Shown here: positions 27,661 through 36,196 of the stretch, one piece after another | Numbering within the stretch: position 1 is the stretch's first letter | Layout: each line of letters starts with the position of its first letter | From: Rhodococcus aetherivorans | GTDB lineage: Bacteria > Actinomycetota > Actinomycetes > Mycobacteriales > Mycobacteriaceae | Length of the DNA: 60,369 bases | Assembly (NCBI RefSeq): GCF_011058165.1 | Contig: NZ_JAALEG010000027.1 | Span: forward strand, 1 to 60,369 | Direction: 5' to 3' | Notes under the pieces: model-generated | Seen by the model: the letters and a program-made list of their open reading frames with translations, nothing else | What the model was told of the DNA's origin: nothing | Database searches by the model: none | Position numbers and translations under genes: made by a program

Positions 27661-29145
27661 GTGCATACCGATCCACCGGCCGAAAGGTCCGACACCCTGG
27701 GCCACGCGCTGAAGAAGCGCCATCTCACCATGCTGTCCATGGGAGGGGTGATCGGGGCCGGGTTCTTCGTGGGGATCAGCGCGATCATCGGTCAGGCCGG
27801 CCCCGGCGCCATCCTCACCTGCCTGATCTGTGGGCTGATCGTCTTCCTGGTCATGCGCATGCTCGGGGAGATGGCCGTCGCCAAGCCCTGCACCGGCTCG
27901 TTCACCGAATACGCCCGCGACGCCATGGGCAACTGGGCAGGCTTCGCCACCGGCTGGCTGTTCTGGTACTTCTGGGTGGTCGTCGTCGGGATCGAGGCCG
28001 TGGTCGGGGCCACCCTGCTCGGCCGCTGGCTCCCCGGCGTGCCGCTGTGGCTGATGGCCGCCGGCCTGCTGCTGATCATGACCGTCGTGAACCTGTTGTC
28101 GGTCGGCAACTTCGGCGAGGCCGAGTACTGGTTCGCCGGGATCAAGGTCGCGGTGATCATCGCGTTCCTCGTCCTGGCCGGTCTCTACGTGCTGGGCGTC
28201 TGGCCCGGGGCCGAGCTGTCCTTCGGCAACCTGACCGCACACGGCGGCTTCCTGCCCCACGGCTTTACCCCCGTCATGGTCGGGGTGGTCGCCGTCATCT
28301 TCTCGATGACGGGGGCCGAGCTCGTCACGATCGCCGCGGCCGAGTCGAAGGAGCCGGCCGCGGCGATCCGCCGCGCCACCAGCACCGTCGTGTTCCGGAT
28401 CCTGGCGTTCTTCGTCGGCGCGACGTTCCTGCTCGTGACCATGCTGCCGTGGGACAGCTATGTCGTCGGCGAATCCCCGTTCGTGGCCGCCCTCGACGTC
28501 CTGGGCATCCCCGGGGCCGCCGAGATCCTCAACTTCGTGGTGCTGGTCGCCGTGCTCTCGTGCCTGAACTCCGGGCTCTACACCGCCTCGCGCATGCTGT
28601 TCGTGCTCGGTGCCCACCGCGACGCACCCGCGTGGATGACGGCCGTCAACTCCCGCGGTGTCCCGCTGAAGGGCGTGCTGTCGTGCACGTTCGTCGGATA
28701 CGTGTGCATCGTTGCGGCCTACGTCTGGCCCGACACGATCTTCCTGTACCTGGTCACGTCGTCCGGTGCGATCTGCCTGTTCGTGTACATCATGATCTGC
28801 CTGTCGGAGCTGGTGCTGCGCCGCCGCTGGGAACGCACGTCGCCGGAGATCCTGCAGTTCCGGGTGTGGCTCTACCCGGTCCTGCCGGTCGTCGTCACGG
28901 CGGTCATCGTCGCGATCCTCGTCGGCATGTGGTTCACCGGCGCCCGCGCCGAACTGGTGCAGTCGCTGATCGCGCTCGCGGTCATCGTCGCCGCGTACCA
29001 CCTCAAGACCCGGTACCTGCGCCGGCGCGGGGGCGAACGGGCCACCCCGCCGGGGGAGAGGGCGCTGGCCCGGGCGATGCACGTCGACGCGGAGCCGCGA
29101 CCCGGCGGGCCGCAGCCCGCCCCCTCGGGCAATCCGGCCCACTGA
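27661..29145 (+). CDS. APC-family amino acid permease (GabP/AnsP-like)
   Basis: 494-aa permease of the amino acid-polyamine-organocation family, about 12 membrane segments, with the family signature SMGGVIGAGFFVGIS at the first segment and TGAELVTIAAAESKEP in the middle, as in GabP, AnsP and CycA. It probably takes up a neutral or omega-amino acid. The GTG at 27661 follows AAGGGAG; a conserved charged helix precedes the first membrane segment. It is separated from the NCS1 permease by 171 bases, so likely its own unit, ended by the hairpin at 29155-29190. Confidence 0.85.
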   Translation: MHTDPPAERSDTLGHALKKRHLTMLSMGGVIGAGFFVGISAIIGQAGPGAILTCLICGLIVFLVMRMLGEMAVAKPCTGSFTEYARDAMGNWAGFATGWLFWYFWVVVVGIEAVVGATLLGRWLPGVPLWLMAAGLLLIMTVVNLLSVGNFGEAEYWFAGIKVAVIIAFLVLAGLYVLGVWPGAELSFGNLTAHGGFLPHGFTPVMVGVVAVIFSMTGAELVTIAAAESKEPAAAIRRATSTVVFRILAFFVGATFLLVTMLPWDSYVVGESPFVAALDVLGIPGAAEILNFVVLVAVLSCLNSGLYTASRMLFVLGAHRDAPAWMTAVNSRGVPLKGVLSCTFVGYVCIVAAYVWPDTIFLYLVTSSGAICLFVYIMICLSELVLRRRWERTSPEILQFRVWLYPVLPVVVTAVIVAILVGMWFTGARAELVQSLIALAVIVAAYHLKTRYLRRRGGERATPPGERALARAMHVDAEPRPGGPQPAPSGNPAH

Positions 29146-29154
29146 CGATCCGCT

Positions 29155-29190
29155 CCGCGCCGCCGGCTGCAACGACAGCCGGCGGCGCGG
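29155..29190 (+). terminator. Hairpin terminator after the amino acid permease
   Basis: Bases 29155-29168 pair perfectly with 29177-29190 (14 bp) around an 8-base loop, followed by the T-rich TGTTGTG. It starts 10 bases after the permease stop. Confidence 0.75.
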
Positions 29191-29258
29191 TGTTGTGCTC
29201 GGAGGACAACACCCCGTCGGAACTCGAGCCCGCGAGGCCGTAGTCGCGACGTGATCCC

Positions 29259-29309
29259 CGTCACTACCGTTGTGGTCAGCCGAAGAGAAAAGGACCGACG
29301 GTAGTGACG
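29259..29309 (+). promoter_or_regulatory. 12-bp inverted repeat enclosing the ligase RBS and start codon
   Basis: CGTCACTACCGT at 29259-29270 is exactly complementary to 29298-29309. The second arm contains the GTG start codon (29304) and the 27-base loop contains the Shine-Dalgarno AAAAGGA. As RNA it would hide the start codon; as DNA it would be two inverted regulator sites 39 bases apart. Either reading suggests control of the operon at this point. Confidence 0.65.
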
Positions 29310-30764
29310 ATCGAATATCTGGTGTGGCACCGCGAATCGGACCGGCCCTGCGTGCGGGACGACGACCGGGAACTCACCTACGCCGAATTTGCCCGCAGAG
29401 TCGACGGTTTCGCGGCGCAACTCCAGCAGCACGGGATCGCTGCGGGTGACGTCGTCGCGGTGATGCTGCCGAACCGGGCCGAACTCCTCGTCGCCCTCAT
29501 GGCGGCGTGGCGGCTGGGTGCGACGGCCACCCCCGTCAATCCCGCGTTCACCGCGACCGAGGCCGAGTACCAGATCGACGATGCGGGAGCCGTACTCGTC
29601 CTGGGCGCCGGTCCCGACGCCCCGTCGGGCGGCCGCCCGCTGATCCACGTGGACGACATGGCTACCGCCCCGCCGGCCGGATGGTCGGCCGGCGCCGATC
29701 CCCGTCCCGACGACACCGCCCTGCTGATCTACACCTCCGGCTCGACCGGCCGCCCGAAGGGCGTGCAGCTCGCCCACGCGAACCTGCAGTTCATGGCCGA
29801 CTCGTTCCGCACGCACCTGCAGCTGACCGAGGCCGACCACTGCCTGCTGATCCTGCCGCTGTTCCACGTCAACGCGATCGCGGTCAGCTTCCTGGCGCCG
29901 ATCCTGGCCGGGGCGCAGCTCAGCATCACCGGCAGGTTCTCCCCGGCCCGGTTCTTCGACGACGTGGCACGGCTGCGGCCGACCTACTTCTCGGCCGTGC
30001 CCACCATCTACGCCCTGCTCGTCTCCCAGCCGCTGGACACCCCGGTGGACACCTCGTCGCTGCGCTTCGCGATCTGCGGCGCGGCCCCGATCTCGAAGGA
30101 ACTTCTCGATCGGGTCGAGCAGCGCTTCGGCCTGGTCGTGGTCGAGGGCTACGGGCTCACCGAGGGCACCTGCGCGTCGGCGTGCAACCCGATCGACGGC
30201 CCCCGCAAGCTCGGCACCGTCGGCCCCGCGCTGCCCGGCCAGCAGATCGCCATCGCCGGACCCGACGGGCGGCACCTGCCGGCCGGTGCCACCGGCGAGG
30301 TGCTCATCAAGGGGCCCAACGTGATGCGCGGTTATCTCGGCCGACCCGAGGAGACCGCCCGCACCGTCGTCGACGGCTGGTTGCACACCGGCGACGTCGG
30401 CCGGCTCGACGAGGACGGATACCTCACCCTCGTCGACCGCATCAAGGACATGATCATCCGCGGCGGGGAGAACCTGTATCCCAAGGAGATCGAGAACGCC
30501 CTGGCCACGCACCCCGCGGTCCTCGAGTCCGCCGTGATCGGCGCGCCGCACGAGGTGTACGGCGAGGTTCCCGTCGCGTACGTCGTGACCTATCCCGAGC
30601 GGACCGTCACCGACTCCGAACTGCTCGCCCACCTCGCCGAGCGGTTGACGAGGGTCAAGGTGCCCGCCGAGGTGCACGTCGTCGCCGCCCTGCCGCGCAA
30701 CCCCGTCGGCAAGATCGACAAACCCGGCCTGCGGCGCAGCCACGGTGCTCCCGTGCACGCCTGA
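29304..30764 (+). CDS. Acyl-CoA ligase (class I adenylate-forming)
   Basis: 486-aa AMP-binding enzyme that activates a carboxylic acid as acyl-AMP and then acyl-CoA. The P-loop-like motif YTSGSTGRPKG is at 143-153, GYGLTEGT near 290, and the catalytic lysine K470 in NPVGKIDKP. The chain length or ring nature of the acid is not readable from sequence. It is the first gene of an operon with a DUF3556 membrane protein, a CrtI-like oxidoreductase and a regulator. Its GTG start lies inside an inverted repeat that could block translation. Confidence 0.87.
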   Translation: MTIEYLVWHRESDRPCVRDDDRELTYAEFARRVDGFAAQLQQHGIAAGDVVAVMLPNRAELLVALMAAWRLGATATPVNPAFTATEAEYQIDDAGAVLVLGAGPDAPSGGRPLIHVDDMATAPPAGWSAGADPRPDDTALLIYTSGSTGRPKGVQLAHANLQFMADSFRTHLQLTEADHCLLILPLFHVNAIAVSFLAPILAGAQLSITGRFSPARFFDDVARLRPTYFSAVPTIYALLVSQPLDTPVDTSSLRFAICGAAPISKELLDRVEQRFGLVVVEGYGLTEGTCASACNPIDGPRKLGTVGPALPGQQIAIAGPDGRHLPAGATGEVLIKGPNVMRGYLGRPEETARTVVDGWLHTGDVGRLDEDGYLTLVDRIKDMIIRGGENLYPKEIENALATHPAVLESAVIGAPHEVYGEVPVAYVVTYPERTVTDSELLAHLAERLTRVKVPAEVHVVAALPRNPVGKIDKPGLRRSHGAPVHA

Positions 30765-30851
30765 CCGCTCCCGAGGACACCACACGCTCCACCCCGACTC
30801 GCCGGCCCCGGGCCGGTGGGGCGGCAACCCCTACCCGAAAGGCGAATTCCC

Positions 30852-32651
30852 ATGGGTTTCAAGACCGGCCACTTCCCGGAAGTGGACCCCGCCACGTTCC
30901 GCGACCTCCCGTTCCGGGATCGGTTGCGGGCCATGTCGACCCACTGGGTCGACTACGGATTCGGCACGCCGAAAATGGTGCACACCGTCTACATCCTCAA
31001 GCTGCTGTTCCTCTACATCGGCGCCGGCACCGCCCTGGCGACGCTGACCTCGGGCCTGTCGTGGCTCGACGTCTCGTCGTGGTGGAACCAGCCGATCGTC
31101 TACCAGAAGCTGATCCTGTGGACCGTGCTGCTCGAGGCGCTCGGTCTCGCCGGGTCGTGGGGGCCGCTCGCCGGGCACTTCAAGCCGATGACCGGTGGCT
31201 TCCGGTACTGGCTCAAGCCCGAGACGATCCGGCTCCCACCGTGGCCGGGCAAGGTGCCCGGCACGTCCGGTGACCGCCGCACCGTCGGCGACGTGGCGCT
31301 CTACGCCCTTCTGCTCGCCAATCTGATTGTCGCCGTCGTTCTTCCGGGTGTGCATTCCGCCTCCGTCGACGCGCTCGTCGCCGACAACGCCGGCCTCGTC
31401 CGCCCCGCGGTCGTGGCGCCGCTGATCGTGCTGCTGATCGTGATCGGCCTGCGGGACAAGGTCATCTTCATCGCCGCCCGCAGCGAGCAGTACCTGCCGG
31501 CGATGGTGTTCTTCACCTTCCTGCCCTTCGTCGACATGATCGTGGCTTTCAAGCTGCTCATCGTCACCGTCTGGGTCGGCGCCGGCGTCTCCAAGTTCGG
31601 CCGCCACTTCGCCATGGTGGTCCCCCCGATGATCAGCAACACCCCGTGGATGCTGTCCAAGCGGGTCAAGCGCATGCACTACCGCAGCTTCCCGAACGAC
31701 CTGCGGCCCTCGCACCTCGGCAGCGGCGTCGCCCACGTCCTCGGCACGTTCGTCGAGATCGTCACCCCGCTGGTGCTGCTGTTCTCCACCAACCGCACGC
31801 TCACGCTGCTCGCGGTGCTGCTGATGGTGGCGTTCCACTTCTTCATCGCCTCGACGTTCCCGCTCGCGGTGCCGCTGGAATGGAACCTGCTGTTCGCCTA
31901 CGCCACGGTCTTCCTGTTCTGGGGCTTCCCCGCCTGGGACGGCTACGCCGTGACCGACATGTCGTCGCTGTGGCTGGCGGGTGCGATCACCGCCGCGCTG
32001 TGCTTCTTCCCGGTCCTCGGCAACCTGCGCCCCGACCTGGTCTCGTTCCTGCCGTCGATGCGGCAGTACGCCGGCAACTGGGCCTCGGCCACCTGGGCGT
32101 TCGCCCCGGGTGCGGAGGAGAAGCTGAACCGGCACATCGTGCGGGCCGCCGAGAACACCCGCACCCAGCTGCTCGCGACCTACCCCGCCGACGTCGCGGA
32201 CGTCGTGATGCACCAGCTCCTGGGCTGGCGGTCCATGCACAGCCAGGGCCGGGCGCTGATCTCCCTGATGATGCGCCACCTCGGGGACGACATCGACACC
32301 TACGACCTGCGCGAGGCCGAGTTCTCCTGCAACTCGATCGTCGCCTTCAACTTCGGTGACGGGCACCTGCACAACGAGCACCTGATCGCCGCGATCCAGC
32401 GGCGCTGCAACTTCGCGCCCGGCGAGTTCGTCGTCGCCTGGATCGAATCCCAGCCGATCCACAAGGGCACCCAGGAATACAAGGTGATCGACGCGGCCCT
32501 CGGCGTGATCGAACGCGGCACCTACAGGGTCGCCGACGCCGTCGCCGAGCAGCCCTGGTTGCCCAACGGGCCCATCCCGTTCGACGTGCAGTGGACAATG
32601 GACCGTGAGGGCGCCCACCGGGCAGCCGCACAGCGGGAGGTCACAGCGTGA
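30852..32651 (+). CDS. DUF3556 transmembrane protein
   Basis: 599-aa protein with about eight to ten membrane segments in residues 45-400 and a soluble C-terminal part of about 190 residues. I recognise it as the actinobacterial DUF3556 group, which has no assigned function. The C-terminal part contains histidine-rich stretches (GDGHLHNEHL near residue 505). RBS AAAGG lies 9 bases before the ATG at 30852. Its last bases overlap the FAD oxidoreductase start by 4, so both are translated together. A membrane-bound lipid or isoprenoid-modifying role is conceivable but unproven. Confidence 0.75.
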   Translation: MGFKTGHFPEVDPATFRDLPFRDRLRAMSTHWVDYGFGTPKMVHTVYILKLLFLYIGAGTALATLTSGLSWLDVSSWWNQPIVYQKLILWTVLLEALGLAGSWGPLAGHFKPMTGGFRYWLKPETIRLPPWPGKVPGTSGDRRTVGDVALYALLLANLIVAVVLPGVHSASVDALVADNAGLVRPAVVAPLIVLLIVIGLRDKVIFIAARSEQYLPAMVFFTFLPFVDMIVAFKLLIVTVWVGAGVSKFGRHFAMVVPPMISNTPWMLSKRVKRMHYRSFPNDLRPSHLGSGVAHVLGTFVEIVTPLVLLFSTNRTLTLLAVLLMVAFHFFIASTFPLAVPLEWNLLFAYATVFLFWGFPAWDGYAVTDMSSLWLAGAITAALCFFPVLGNLRPDLVSFLPSMRQYAGNWASATWAFAPGAEEKLNRHIVRAAENTRTQLLATYPADVADVVMHQLLGWRSMHSQGRALISLMMRHLGDDIDTYDLREAEFSCNSIVAFNFGDGHLHNEHLIAAIQRRCNFAPGEFVVAWIESQPIHKGTQEYKVIDAALGVIERGTYRVADAVAEQPWLPNGPIPFDVQWTMDREGAHRAAAQREVTA

Positions 32652-34075
32652 GTACGGCGGTCGTGGTCGGTAGCGGACCCAACGGGCTCGCTGCCGCCGT
32701 CCACCTCGCCCGCAGCGGCGTGGACGTCCAGGTTCTCGAGGCAGCCGACGAGATCGGTGGCGGCACCCGCTCCGGCGAGCTCACCGTGCCCGGCCTGGTC
32801 CACGACCACTGCTCCGCCTTCCACCCCATGGGTGCCGGCTCCCCCTACCTGCAGACCCTCGGCCTCGATCGCTACGGGCTGCGGTGGCGGTGGCCGGAGA
32901 TCGACTGCGCCCATCCCCTCGACGGGGGCGAGGCAGCCCTGCTGCACCGATCCCTCGACGTCACCGCGGCCGGCCTCGGCGAGGACGGCCCGCGGTGGCG
33001 GCGGATGTTCGCCGACCTCGCAACCGGGTTCGACGGGCTCGCCGCGGACCTGATGCGGCCGGTGCTCAACGTCCCGCGGCACCCGCTGCGGCTGGCGGCG
33101 TTCGGGCCCCGGGCCCTGCTGCCCGCCACGGCCTCGGCCCGCTGGTTCCGCACCCCCAAGGGACGTGCCCTGTTCGGCGGGGTCGCCGCTCACGCCTACC
33201 ACCGGCTGGACCGGCCCGCCACGTCCGCCGTGGGTCTGATGATCACCGCCGCCGGCCATCGCTACGGGTGGCCGGTGGCGGAGGGCGGCTCCGCCGCGAT
33301 CGCGCGGGCACTGACCGCGCAGCTCGCGGAGCACGGCGGCAAGGTGCACACCGGGGTCCGGGTCCGCCGTGCCGCGGATCTGCCGCCCGCGGACGTCGTG
33401 CTCCTCGACGTCGCCCCCGAGGCCGCCCTCGGCATCCTGGGCGACGCGGTACCCGCGCGGATCGCCAAGGCCTACCGCAGGTTCCGCCATGCTCCCGGCG
33501 CCTTCAAGGTCGACTTCGCGATCGACGGTCCCGTTCCGTGGGCCGACCCGGAATGCGGGAAGGCCGGCACCGTCCACCTCGGCGGCGAGTTCGCCGAGAT
33601 CGCCCGGGCCGAACGGGACGTCGCGACGGGACGCATGCCGGAGCGGCCGTTCGTGCTGCTCGGCCAGCAGTACGTCGCCGACCCGACCCGCTCCCGCGGC
33701 TCCGTGCATCCGCTCTACGCGTACGCCCACGTCCCAGCCGGCTACACCGGCGACGCGACGGACGCGATCGTCGCCCAGATCGAGCGGTTCGCCCCGGGGT
33801 TCCGGGACCGCATCGTCGCCACCGCGGTCACCGCGCCCGCCGACCTCGCGCGACAGAACCCCAACCAGGTCGGCGGTGACATCATCGGGGGCGCCAACGC
33901 CGACCTGCAGGTGGTGTTCCGGCCGCGAATTGCTCTGGACCCCTACAGCACCGGGGTTCCCGGGGTCTACCTGTGCTCGGCCTCGACCCCGCCCGGGGCG
34001 GGCGCGCACGGGATGTGCGGCTACAACGCCGCGGAGTCGGCGCTGCGGCACCTGCGGAGCGCCGGCCGTGGCTGA
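32648..34075 (+). CDS. CrtI/phytoene-desaturase-like FAD oxidoreductase
   Basis: 475-aa NAD(P)/FAD-dependent oxidoreductase with the dinucleotide motif GSGPNG at 8-13 and the C-terminal FAD motif CSASTPPGAGAHGMCGYNAA near 445-465, as in the phytoene desaturase/retinol saturase superfamily. There are no other carotenoid genes nearby, so a different isoprenoid, polyene or fatty acyl substrate is more likely. The GTG overlaps the DUF3556 stop, and the stop overlaps the regulator by 8 bases. Confidence 0.82.
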   Translation: MSTAVVVGSGPNGLAAAVHLARSGVDVQVLEAADEIGGGTRSGELTVPGLVHDHCSAFHPMGAGSPYLQTLGLDRYGLRWRWPEIDCAHPLDGGEAALLHRSLDVTAAGLGEDGPRWRRMFADLATGFDGLAADLMRPVLNVPRHPLRLAAFGPRALLPATASARWFRTPKGRALFGGVAAHAYHRLDRPATSAVGLMITAAGHRYGWPVAEGGSAAIARALTAQLAEHGGKVHTGVRVRRAADLPPADVVLLDVAPEAALGILGDAVPARIAKAYRRFRHAPGAFKVDFAIDGPVPWADPECGKAGTVHLGGEFAEIARAERDVATGRMPERPFVLLGQQYVADPTRSRGSVHPLYAYAHVPAGYTGDATDAIVAQIERFAPGFRDRIVATAVTAPADLARQNPNQVGGDIIGGANADLQVVFRPRIALDPYSTGVPGVYLCSASTPPGAGAHGMCGYNAAESALRHLRSAGRG

Positions 34076-35363
34076 GCCGGTGGTCTCGGGGCGGTCGACG
34101 GGCGCACCGTCGGCCGCCGACGAGGTTCGGCGCGTCGTCGCCGAGGTCGCGCGCCGGTTCGACGCCCGCCAGCGGGAGATCACCCGTTCCATGACCGCGA
34201 TGATGGCGCGGGAGATCGCTCACCTCGACGAGGATCCGCATCTCGTCGAGCTGCTCGAGGCGAGCGTGCACGGCAACATCGCGACGATCATCCACGTGCT
34301 CACCAACGAGATCCCCGCCGAACACCTCCAACCCACCACGGCGGCAGTGGAATATGCGTTGCGGCTGGCGCAGCGCGACGTGCCGTCGCACTCGCTCGTC
34401 CGTGCGTACCACATGGGACAGAACGACCTCATGCGGCTGTGCTTCGACGAGGTGCGGTCGATGAACCTCCCGCCGCAGGTGACACTCGACGTCATCGAGC
34501 ACATCTCCGCGGTGGTCTACCGGTACATCGACTGGATCACCCTGTACGTGTTCGACGCGTACGAGAAGGAACGGCGCCGGTGGTCGGCCGTGCGCGGCAA
34601 CGTGCACTCCGCCCTCATCCACGGCCTCGTCGACGGATCCGAAACCGACGTCGCGGCGTTCGAGGCGGAGACCCGGTACCGGCTCGACCGCTGTCATGTC
34701 GGGGTGATCGTCTGGACGACAACCGAATCCGCGGACGGCGCGATCAATCCCCTGGACCGGCTGGTGCGCGCGGTGGCGGTGCACCTCGGGTCGGATGCCC
34801 CGCCGATCCTCACCGCCATCGACCGGCGCACGGTGTGGGCCTGGCTGCCGTTCGATCGGCACCGGCCGACGATCGACACGGCAGCACTCGATTCCGTCGT
34901 CCGATCCCATCCCGCCGGCCGCCTCGCGCTGGGCCTGCCCGGCTCCGGCCTCGCCGGTTTCCGGCGCTCGCACGAACAGGCCGAGGCCGCGTATTCGATC
35001 GCGGTGGCCCAGGCCACGTGCACCCGGCGGGTCATCGGGTTCGGGGATCGCGGCGTCGCCGTGGTGTCGCTGCTCGCCCGCAACCTCGACGCCGCTCGGG
35101 CGTGGGTGGGCGAGATTCTGGGCCCGCTCGCCGACGACACCGAGCAGGCCGCGATGCTGCGGGTCACGCTCGGCACCTACTTCGCCACCGGTGAGAGCCA
35201 CCTGCACACCGCCGAACGGCTGAACCTGCACCGCAACACCGTCAAGTACCGGATCAACAAGGCCCTCGGCGACCCGACCCGCGCGCCCGCGGTGCACGAC
35301 AAGCTGGACATCGCGCTGGCGTTGCAGGCGTGCGAATTCCTCGGGGAGGCGGTGTTGCGCTGA
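34068..35363 (+). CDS. PucR/CdaR-type helix-turn-helix regulator of the ligase operon
   Basis: 431-aa regulator with an N-terminal all-helical sensor-like half (about 1-160), a GGDEF-like CdaR middle domain and a C-terminal helix-turn-helix (AERLNLHRNTVKYRINKAL, about 385-405). It is the last gene of the ligase-DUF3556-oxidoreductase operon, overlapping the previous stop by 8 bases with a GTG start at 34068. It may recognise the inverted CGTCACTACCGT sites at the operon start and so autoregulate; this is an inference. No ligand can be named. Confidence 0.82.
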   Translation: MAEPVVSGRSTGAPSAADEVRRVVAEVARRFDARQREITRSMTAMMAREIAHLDEDPHLVELLEASVHGNIATIIHVLTNEIPAEHLQPTTAAVEYALRLAQRDVPSHSLVRAYHMGQNDLMRLCFDEVRSMNLPPQVTLDVIEHISAVVYRYIDWITLYVFDAYEKERRRWSAVRGNVHSALIHGLVDGSETDVAAFEAETRYRLDRCHVGVIVWTTTESADGAINPLDRLVRAVAVHLGSDAPPILTAIDRRTVWAWLPFDRHRPTIDTAALDSVVRSHPAGRLALGLPGSGLAGFRRSHEQAEAAYSIAVAQATCTRRVIGFGDRGVAVVSLLARNLDAARAWVGEILGPLADDTEQAAMLRVTLGTYFATGESHLHTAERLNLHRNTVKYRINKALGDPTRAPAVHDKLDIALALQACEFLGEAVLR

Positions 35364-35424
35364 CGCGCCGGGTATCCCGACTGTGACAACATCGGCACGG
35401 TCGGTCGATTCCAGGAGGCACCGT

Positions 35425-36144
35425 ATGAGCATGCCCGGCGTGAAGGCACTCGTCTTCGACGTGTTCGGCAGTGTGGTGGATTGGCGCACCAGCATCGCGC
35501 GCGCGGCGGCACCGTTCCTGGCTCGTCACGGGAGCAGTGTCGAACCCGCGGAGTTCGCGGATGCCTGGCGCGCGCGCTACCAACCGGCCATGCAGGCGGT
35601 ACGCGAGGGCAGGCGGCCCTTCGTGCGTCTCGACGTGCTGCACCGGGAGAACCTGGACGACGCCCTGCGCCGCTTCGGCATCGACCCGGCGGGCATACCG
35701 GGGCACGAACTCGATCAGCTCAACCGTGCCTGGCACGAACTGGATCCGTGGCCGGACGCCGTCGAGGGGCTCACGCGGCTGAAGCAGCGCTTCGTCGTCG
35801 CGCCGCTGTCGAACGGCAACGTCAGCATGATGGTCGATATCGCCAAGCGCGCGGGTCTGCCCTGGGATGCCATCCTCGGTGCGGAGGTCGCCCGGGCCTA
35901 CAAACCCATGCCCGAGGCCTATCTGCGCACGGCAGACATCCTGGGCCTGGAGCCGGGCGAGGTGTGCATGTGCGCCGCCCACAACGAGGACCTGGCGGCC
36001 GCGCGCGCCTGCGGCCTGAAGACCGCGTTCTTCGCGCGACCCACCGAACACGGCCCGGCCCAGGCCACGGACCTGCACGCCGAACACGACTGGGACGTGA
36101 TCGCCGACGACCTCGTCGACCTCGCGCGCCGCCTCGACGCCTGA
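35425..36144 (+). CDS. Haloacid dehalogenase, type II (HAD superfamily)
   Basis: 239-aa HAD hydrolase resembling L-2-haloacid dehalogenases, which displace halogen from 2-haloalkanoic acids through an aspartyl ester. The motifs are FDVFGSVVDWR (nucleophile D10), LSNGN near residue 130, the lysine in AYKPMPEAY near 155, and AAHNEDL near 180. The arginine after the nucleophile favours true dehalogenases over phosphatases. RBS AGGAGG precedes the ATG at 35425. It ends at a 20-bp perfect hairpin. A house-keeping phosphatase-like role cannot be excluded. Confidence 0.83.
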   Translation: MSMPGVKALVFDVFGSVVDWRTSIARAAAPFLARHGSSVEPAEFADAWRARYQPAMQAVREGRRPFVRLDVLHRENLDDALRRFGIDPAGIPGHELDQLNRAWHELDPWPDAVEGLTRLKQRFVVAPLSNGNVSMMVDIAKRAGLPWDAILGAEVARAYKPMPEAYLRTADILGLEPGEVCMCAAHNEDLAAARACGLKTAFFARPTEHGPAQATDLHAEHDWDVIADDLVDLARRLDA

Positions 36145-36149
36145 CGGCG

Positions 36150-36195
36150 CCCGTGCGCGCTTCTGGTAGCGGCTACTACCAGAAGCGCGCACGGG
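36150..36195. terminator. 20-bp perfect hairpin, bidirectional terminator
   Basis: Bases 36150-36169 pair without mismatch with 36176-36195 around a 6-base loop. It fills the gap between the dehalogenase stop (36144) and the phoX stop (36197, minus strand), so it serves as terminator for both convergent genes. There is no T-run on either side. Confidence 0.85.
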
Positions 36196-36196
36196 G

